From the NCBI RefSeq assembly GCF_022539505.1, contig NC_061514.1:40536869-40600868 (forward strand): 64,000 nucleotides of DNA, in the 5' to 3' direction. The notes beneath the pieces are model-generated. The model had not been told where the DNA came from, made no database searches, and was given only the letters and a program-made list of their open reading frames with translations. Position numbers and translations under genes: made by a program. The stretch comes from Lolium rigidum (lineage: Eukaryota; Streptophyta; Magnoliopsida; Poales; Poaceae). Positions 59,001-64,000 of this stretch are shown here, in pieces (position 1 is the first letter of the stretch; every line of letters begins with the position of its first letter).

Positions 59001-60697
59001 GAGTTACACAACTCACTTTCTATATTCCATCCAAGTTGTCCCATCCTATTCGACACTTATCCACCCATTCATTCTTATTTGTATTTCATTCGCTTTTGGT
59101 GATTATTGTTTTGGTATTTATTTGGTTGATATTTGCTACCGTTACGATGAGTAGGGAGTGTCGAGGTTGGACGTGGACTTAATCAGGTTATTGAGAAAGA
59201 CGAAGGATTCATCAACGAAGGCATGCCCTCTCATCATATTGATCCCAGTTTTACAAATTGCATTCTATTTTATGTTTTACAAATATATATGCTATTTTAT
59301 TCCAGTAGCTATCGTGTCGATTGACACACCAACCTTGATTCGTTTGTCGCCTTTTACTTGATACCCTGAGTAGAGATTATATAATAATCCTGATAGAGTA
59401 GAGATGCTTAGCACGCTAAATAATCATTAGGATACTTCCTATTGCCTCTTTGGAGGAATTGATCGACCTTCGGGTCAAACATACCCTTTTGAAAATTGTT
59501 GAGCTCGTTGAGCTAGGTCTGGTTAGCCATTGTGCTTCATCTACTCTCTCTCTTCTACTCTGGGTGAAATTTACCATCTAAACATGGCGCGGGCGACAGC
59601 TGAATCAAATGTTGAAGGAGCGATTGGCTGCCCTTCACAAGTTGGAGGGGGCAATCTGTCGTTCGTGCCGCTTAAGGGTCCTAATAAGTCTTGGATTTGA
59701 AGATTGTGACAACCGTACAACCACATGCTATATGGGCACTGGCCTGGTTAAGTAAGTTAGTCGGCCTTAGGTGTTGATGTCGCCGTACCGCGGATGAGGT
59801 GGCTGCCTACGGGAGAACCTTCGGCACGGATGGGGGACCGGTTTGGGGACGTACTCTCAATACCGTGCGCCGGACCCGGTGGGCATGTCACATCTTCGGG
59901 GATCTAGCTAAAAGACCTTGTCACAATCCCTCTGCCGGTACACCAATTGGTGTGTACTAAATCAGCGACGGCCGGTGGGCAACAAGACGGGGTTGTGTCG
60001 TGTGGGCAAAGTGTACAACCTCTGCAGAGTTAAAACTATTCGAATAGCCGTGTCCACGGTCATGGACGACACATGAATCCTTCTTGACATACAGGAACCT
60101 GTTTTGCTATTTCCCTCTTTGCCTCTCTCTCTCTCTCTCCTTTCCTTCCTTCCCTGGAATCCAAATCCTATGAGATACGTGAGTTGTCAAGGACAATCAC
60201 ATTGATGAGAAATATTGCACTCATTATAAAACATGTTTTCGTCTAAAATGCTTTTATCAAATATATTGCAAAATAAAATTGGCTTTTATGCAAAAGAACC
60301 TACGAGCCTTCCTTTGAAGCCTCATGTAGATATATTAGGTTTTGCACCGAGGGGGCATGTTGAGTACGAAATGTACTCATGGCAAAACTTTTGTTGATAT
60401 TCGAGTACTACGAAGATGGTGAAGACTATGGCGACTACGACGATGCCGAGGAGTGAGGCCTCGTGGACTACATCGATCGCCCGTGGCTGAGATGGAGTTA
60501 CTTCGCATTTTATTATCCGTCGTGCTTTCCGGTTGTAATAAATGTCACAAGAAATTTCACTATGTGGCTCAAACTTTGTAATAATTATTACTCTTTGCAC
60601 GTTCTGCAATGATATTCATTTCGCTGTGTCGTCAACTTGATCTTGGGATTGACGAGTAACACAGGGGGGGTCAGAATGTTATGTTCCGGTCCTCACA
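53082..60697 (+). repeat. Right LTR of element 4, carrying an insertion
   Basis: It equals the left LTR except for an extra segment at 55957-58763. Before the insertion I count about 3 substitutions and 2 indels in 2.87 kb. After it I count about 20 substitutions and 7 indels in 1.93 kb. Confidence 0.93.
55957..58763. mobile_element. Unclassified 2.8-kb insertion in the right LTR of element 4
   Basis: ACTAG, single in the left LTR (50085-50089), flanks the insert on both sides (55952-55956 and 58764-58768), so it is a probable 5-bp target duplication. The insert starts CACAAATGCCCATACGTTGT and ends TTTTATTATTAGGTATAG. A second start-like motif, ACAATGCCCGCACGTTGC, occurs at about 56490 behind an end-like AAATAAATATTAG. 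The segment may therefore be two related units of about 0.53 and 2.27 kb. The ends look like a repeated grass family I cannot classify. GC-rich stretches at 57440-57700 and 57850-58100 could be captured gene pieces; no domain recognised. Confidence 0.65.
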
Positions 60698-60702
60698 GAT
60701 GT
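60698..60702 (+). repeat. Target-site duplication GATGT, right copy
   Basis: Identical to 47212-47216. Confidence 0.9.
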
Positions 60703-63420
60703 AACCTTTCAAGTATAGGGCTTTCAAATGCCTGTAGCTTCTATCTCGCGGCTTCTCAAAGATGACTGGCCTTGGACCGCAGTCAAACTGTGCCACTGAT
60801 ACCTCCTCGTCTTTTGGAGCACCAAATTCTGACGGGAGTATGAACACCATGTTTGTATCAGCCGATGCCTCTGCATCGGCTCTTGTCTGCTTGGGGCGCC
60901 ACACTTTCTTCTGTGGCCGTGCCTCTGTCTCCAATGTTTGCTGAATTTTCACGGCCAGATCGGGCTGTGCTTTCCTCAGCGTATATAGGTACTGAGCTTC
61001 GGCTTCCTCTAAGTTTCGTAGCCGCTGCACCCTACGCTTCTGGGAGTGGCTGAGTCCATCAGGACACCACCGAGGCCGGTGATATCTGTCTTCTTCTTCA
61101 TCTGACTCCCCGAAGTCTTCCTCTTGAGATGACTCAGCTCGTCTGTTCTGAGGTGGGAGAGGCCCTAGACGCTTGAACACTGAAACTTCATTTGTTCCCT
61201 TCCTCTTCCGTCTACATTCTGGGCAGTTCTCGATTGTTGGCAATCGGCTCATTCCTGAGTCCCAGCAGTGTTTGAAGAAAGGACAGTCCCAATGCTCATC
61301 CATGTCCTCTTGCTCTCTTGACCTCCGTCTAGCGTGACGCTCACACCCTTCTTGGTCTCTATCATATCGACGATACTTCTTGTCATTTGCATCAGACCGA
61401 CGATATCTCTCATCATCTACGTCGTAGCGCCGACGTCGGTCATACTGCTGCTCATATTTGTTAAGGAGATGTGCGGAGAGTGGTCGTTGATACCGCACGC
61501 TTCTCGCTTCTTCCTCAGTCAAGTACCGTCTGTCATCATGCTGGGGCCGGTCGCGTGGATCGGCCTCCGCTTTATCCTTGCCACGGGAGCGACTGCTCTC
61601 TGGCTTATCCTTGCTATGGCGGTCTGCAAGCCCTGCCATGTTGATATCAAAAGAGAAGCCTGGCTCGCTTCTTCTTAAGCAGTGACTGAGATCTACCATG
61701 TTGACGCCAGGAAACGGATGCGTGTCAACTTTCATGGCAAACTTACCGAAAAGTAATCGGCCTTGTTCTATCGCCATTTGAATCTGTCCGCGCAATACCT
61801 TGCAGTCGTTGGTGGCATGGGTGAACGTGTGATGCCATTTGCAGTATGGCCTACCGTTCGTCTCTTGTAACGTGGGGATTTTGTGGCCTTCGGGTAACTT
61901 TAGCTGTTTTTCCTTCAGCAGCAAATCAAAAATCCGCTCCGTTTTGCTTAAATCAAAGTCAAACCCTTTTGCAGGCCCTGGTTGTTTCACCCATTTGCAG
62001 GACACATGTACTGCCCCCCGAGCCCATTCAGCTACGGCGACCTCCTGATCTTCTGCGAGTCTTCATCTTCTTCCGTCTCGACCGGGCGACGCGCTTGAAC
62101 TTGTCCCGGTACAATTCCGGGTGGCGCTCGCTTATACGATGTCAATTTCTCGAACCATGTGCGCCGGTGAATTGTAGTCCGCTTGGAAAGTCGGATCCTT
62201 GAGCGACGCCGAGAGGCCTGCTATTGCCGGCTCGATCGCTTCCTTCTCGGATAAACGAACCGAATAACATCGGTTCTTGACAGATCCCGAAATGCTGAAT
62301 GTGTTCGGTACACCGTCTCTCCTCGCCTTTGCCGAACCTCGCGTCGGATCGGCAATGCCGCTCCGTAGCTTCGAATGATATTGTATGTGAAACCGCTCTT
62401 CCGACTGCTTCCACGTCCGAACCGAATCCGGTGGCAACGAGGTGTACCACCCAAAGGCTGGGCCCGTGAGAGATTGCGAAAAGAACCTCACACGTAGCTG
62501 GTCTGAAGGTGAGACCATGCCCAACTGTGCCAAATATCGGCTCACGTGCTCGATTGAGCTAGACCCTTCTGATCCACTGAATTTTGTGAAGTCAGGGAGC
62601 CGATACTTAGGCGGTAGTGGGATCAGGTCATACTCGTTAGAATACGGTTTGGAATAGCCGATTACTCTCTTCTTCGGCAGGATACCGAACTGGTCTCTCA
62701 AGATTGCACTAATCTGATCCACAGTGGGAGCTGCAGAGGTTGAGCTTTCATGACTTGTTCCGGTGGCATATTTAGCTAGCCACGCCTGTTTCTCCGCATC
62801 CGCTCCAGTAACTTCCTCCCCGCTCCAGCAATCCCTCCTGCTGTGGCAATCCCTCCTGCTGTAATTGTGTGCGTCCAGTTGTTGCAGTCCGGCACGTATG
62901 TGCACACGTATCCATGTGGGATCTCCTTGGGTGGCTCATACAGGAATTGGTAATCGCCAGGATCACCTCCAACTTTGTAGACGACGTACGCCGGTAACCC
63001 TTGTTGCTGTGGAGCTGCCAACGTGTATGGTAGTGGTGGCCTAGTGTAGAATGGTATCTCTCCCTGGTGAGTCCCTAGAGCAGGTCCTGACGGAGAATAC
63101 TGATGCTTCATGACTTCTTGCACCACACGAAGCGCAACACGCTCAAGAGTGTTCACCAGGCTCTCAGAATGCCGATGTAGAGAATGAGCCACAACATAGT
63201 TAATTTCCTGGCGCAGGGCTCTGGTACGGTCCTCCGAAGGAAGAGACAGATCTATCCCTTCAAGTACTCCTTCGGGTTGGAACCCTTTGAATCTGATGCC
63301 GTGTGAACGGGTTTTCTCAAAAGAGCCGATGAGATCGGCTTCGAAGATGGCCTTGAGATCATCATATTTCTTCTTGTGCTCTGCAGGCAGATCTTCGTAC
63401 TTGATCTGTTCTTCCGCCAT
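60703..63420 (-). pseudogene. gag of element 3 with the upstream part of protease
   Basis: The start is taken at ATG 63420 (MAEEQIKYEDLPAEH), although the frame is open from 63627 in the LTR. The N-terminal domain extends to about 62800. The gag core follows (LPPKYRLPDFTKFSGSEGSS, QLRVRFFSQSLTGPAFGWY, about 62600-62300). Next comes a segment with CKWHHTFTHATNDCKVLRG (about 61850-61790). Last is an Arg/Asp-rich stretch with a Cys/His cluster, CPFFKHC and CPEC (about 61290-61205). Frame breaks occur near 62830, 62350 and 62060. After 60703 the protein ran on into the protease now at 47216. Confidence 0.82.
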
Positions 63421-63458
63421 CTCAGATGTAGGTGTCGACGTGGTTGTTGTAGAAGATA

Positions 63459-63476
63459 GTCCCACCGGGCGTGCCA
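63459..63476 (-). other. Primer binding site of element 3
   Basis: The minus strand reads TGGCACGCCCGGTGGGAC five bases inside the LTR end. This site type is common in Triticeae gypsy elements; tRNA not assigned. Confidence 0.65.
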
Positions 63477-63481
63477 GAATG

Positions 63482-64000
63482 TGTTGCCTGCCAAAACCCA
63501 CCAGCGAGCAGTGGTTAAGCAACACGAAGAGCCGGGAGGCTGCCAAGACTGCTGGGTGGGCCCTGGTCCCTCGACGTCGTCCCGCAAAGTTCCGGCACAC
63601 GTCCTGGCGGTTGCAAGGGCGTGCCACCTGACCTATACCTGGTCAGGAAGGTGTTGGATTGCTTCGATTAGTCTCCTGCATGGTAGACATGTAAACATTA
63701 AATACGAGCCCGATCGGCTCTCAGGTTGCCCTGTGGATCGGCTCGAGGAGCCGATCGCCCCATGATTCACGTTGGGTTTACGATGGCATGGGGCTCCTGC
63801 TTGATCAACACAAAGTTAAACCAATCCACGATAGTTTAGGGTTTTCACCGTATGATCGGAACATCCTACGCGTAGTTGAGCCTAATAGACACGAAAGATG
63901 ATAGAAAGCTAACCCTAAAAGAGGCCTAAAAACCAACGTTAAGTTAATTCCCGGAACAATCCCTCTTAGAGATAGCAAACTATACCTTACGCACTACCGG
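63482..64000 (-). repeat. 5' LTR of element 3, cut by the window end
   Basis: About 519 bp of the LTR are visible, matching 40585-41103 with about 8 differences (for example CCACCGGAGAG versus CCACCAGCGAG). The hairpin GATCGGCTC-GAG-GAGCCGATC recurs at 63736-63756. Confidence 0.88.

Larger units (their letters stand above)
47217..60697 (+). mobile_element. Element 4: large retrotransposon derivative (LARD) with about 4.8-kb LTRs
   Basis: LTRs at 47217-52025 and 53082-60697 (the latter enlarged by an insertion) both start TGTAACATCCTG and end GTTCCGGTCCTCACA. The 5-bp target duplication GATGT is perfect. The initiator-Met-type primer site and the polypurine tract are in place, but only 1,056 bp lie between the LTRs and they encode no complete protein. 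The LTR start, primer site and tract (AAGGGGGGTAGAAT then TGTAAC) resemble chromoviral Tekay/Del elements. It must have moved with proteins from another element, and it interrupts gag-protease of element 3. Confidence 0.93.
40585..64000 (-). mobile_element. Element 3: gag-protease gypsy-type retrotransposon with antisense PMD gene
   Basis: The minus-strand element has its 3' LTR at 40585-41760 and 5' LTR from 63482 past the window end. The primer site (63459-63476), gag and protease follow in minus orientation. After protease I find no reverse transcriptase, RNase H or integrase; the rest is an antisense acidic ORF and an antisense PMD gene. Without the nested 13.5-kb element 4 the internal region is about 8.2 kb. 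The visible parts of the two LTRs differ at about 8 of 516 bases. It is probably mobilised by a partner supplying pol. The lineage is probably Tat-like, by the antisense gene; this is inference. Confidence 0.88.

Overview
The window reads as intergenic, repeat-dense nuclear DNA of a grass, most likely a Pooideae species such as a Lolium, oat or Triticeae relative. I infer this from the Tat-type Ty3/gypsy retrotransposons with antisense genes, a BARE/Angela-like copia relic, a gtagcaa-rich Mutator-like element, fold-back MITEs and relics of typical grass gene families. No species can be named from the sequence alone. I see no intact ordinary host gene. The only long, fully open multi-exon gene model is carried by a retrotransposon.

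Left part (1-16309). A minus-strand Tat-type gypsy element (element 1) enters from beyond the left edge and ends with its 5' LTR at 8523. Its gag, protease, reverse transcriptase, two RNase H domains and integrase are recognisable but frameshifted. A degenerate host segment follows: a GUB_WAK receptor-kinase fragment (8890-9131), an RVT_3-type RNase H fragment (11230-11580), a duplicated segment split by a 2.0-kb L1-type LINE with a 14-bp target duplication (12504-14497), a weak PPR fragment and a 153-bp tandem repeat.

Middle part (16310-30952). A small Mutator-like element with a perfect 9-bp target duplication (TTAAAGTAT) was split by a complete 13.35-kb Tat-type gypsy element (element 2, 17123-30476; 562-bp LTRs; 5-bp duplication CTCAT). 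Element 2 is the same family as element 1 but in the opposite orientation. Between integrase and 3' LTR it carries a six-exon antisense gene of the Transposase_28 / 'putative gypsy type transposon' family.

Degenerate interval (30953-40584). It holds a fold-back MITE, relics of an MSP1-like LRR receptor kinase and of a CYP89-like cytochrome P450, a repetitive grass ORF, short tandem repeats and the RNase H end of a copia element.

Right part (40585-64000). A gypsy-type element on the minus strand (element 3) has its 3' LTR at 40585-41760 and its 5' LTR at 63482 running off the window. It keeps gag and protease but shows no reverse transcriptase, RNase H or integrase. Antisense to gag it carries an acidic 158-codon ORF and a six-exon, about 945-codon plant mobile domain (PMD) gene in which every splice junction keeps frame in my reading. 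Its protease is split by element 4 (47217-60697; duplication GATGT), a large retrotransposon derivative with about 4.8-kb LTRs and only about 1.06 kb between them. The right LTR of element 4 contains a further 2.8-kb unclassified insertion. The inferred order is copia relic, then element 3 (about 1.5% LTR difference over the visible part), then element 4 (under 1%), then the insertion in its LTR. Element 2, with about 3% LTR difference, is older. The most unusual unit is the intact antisense PMD gene in a retrotransposon that has lost its polymerase genes.
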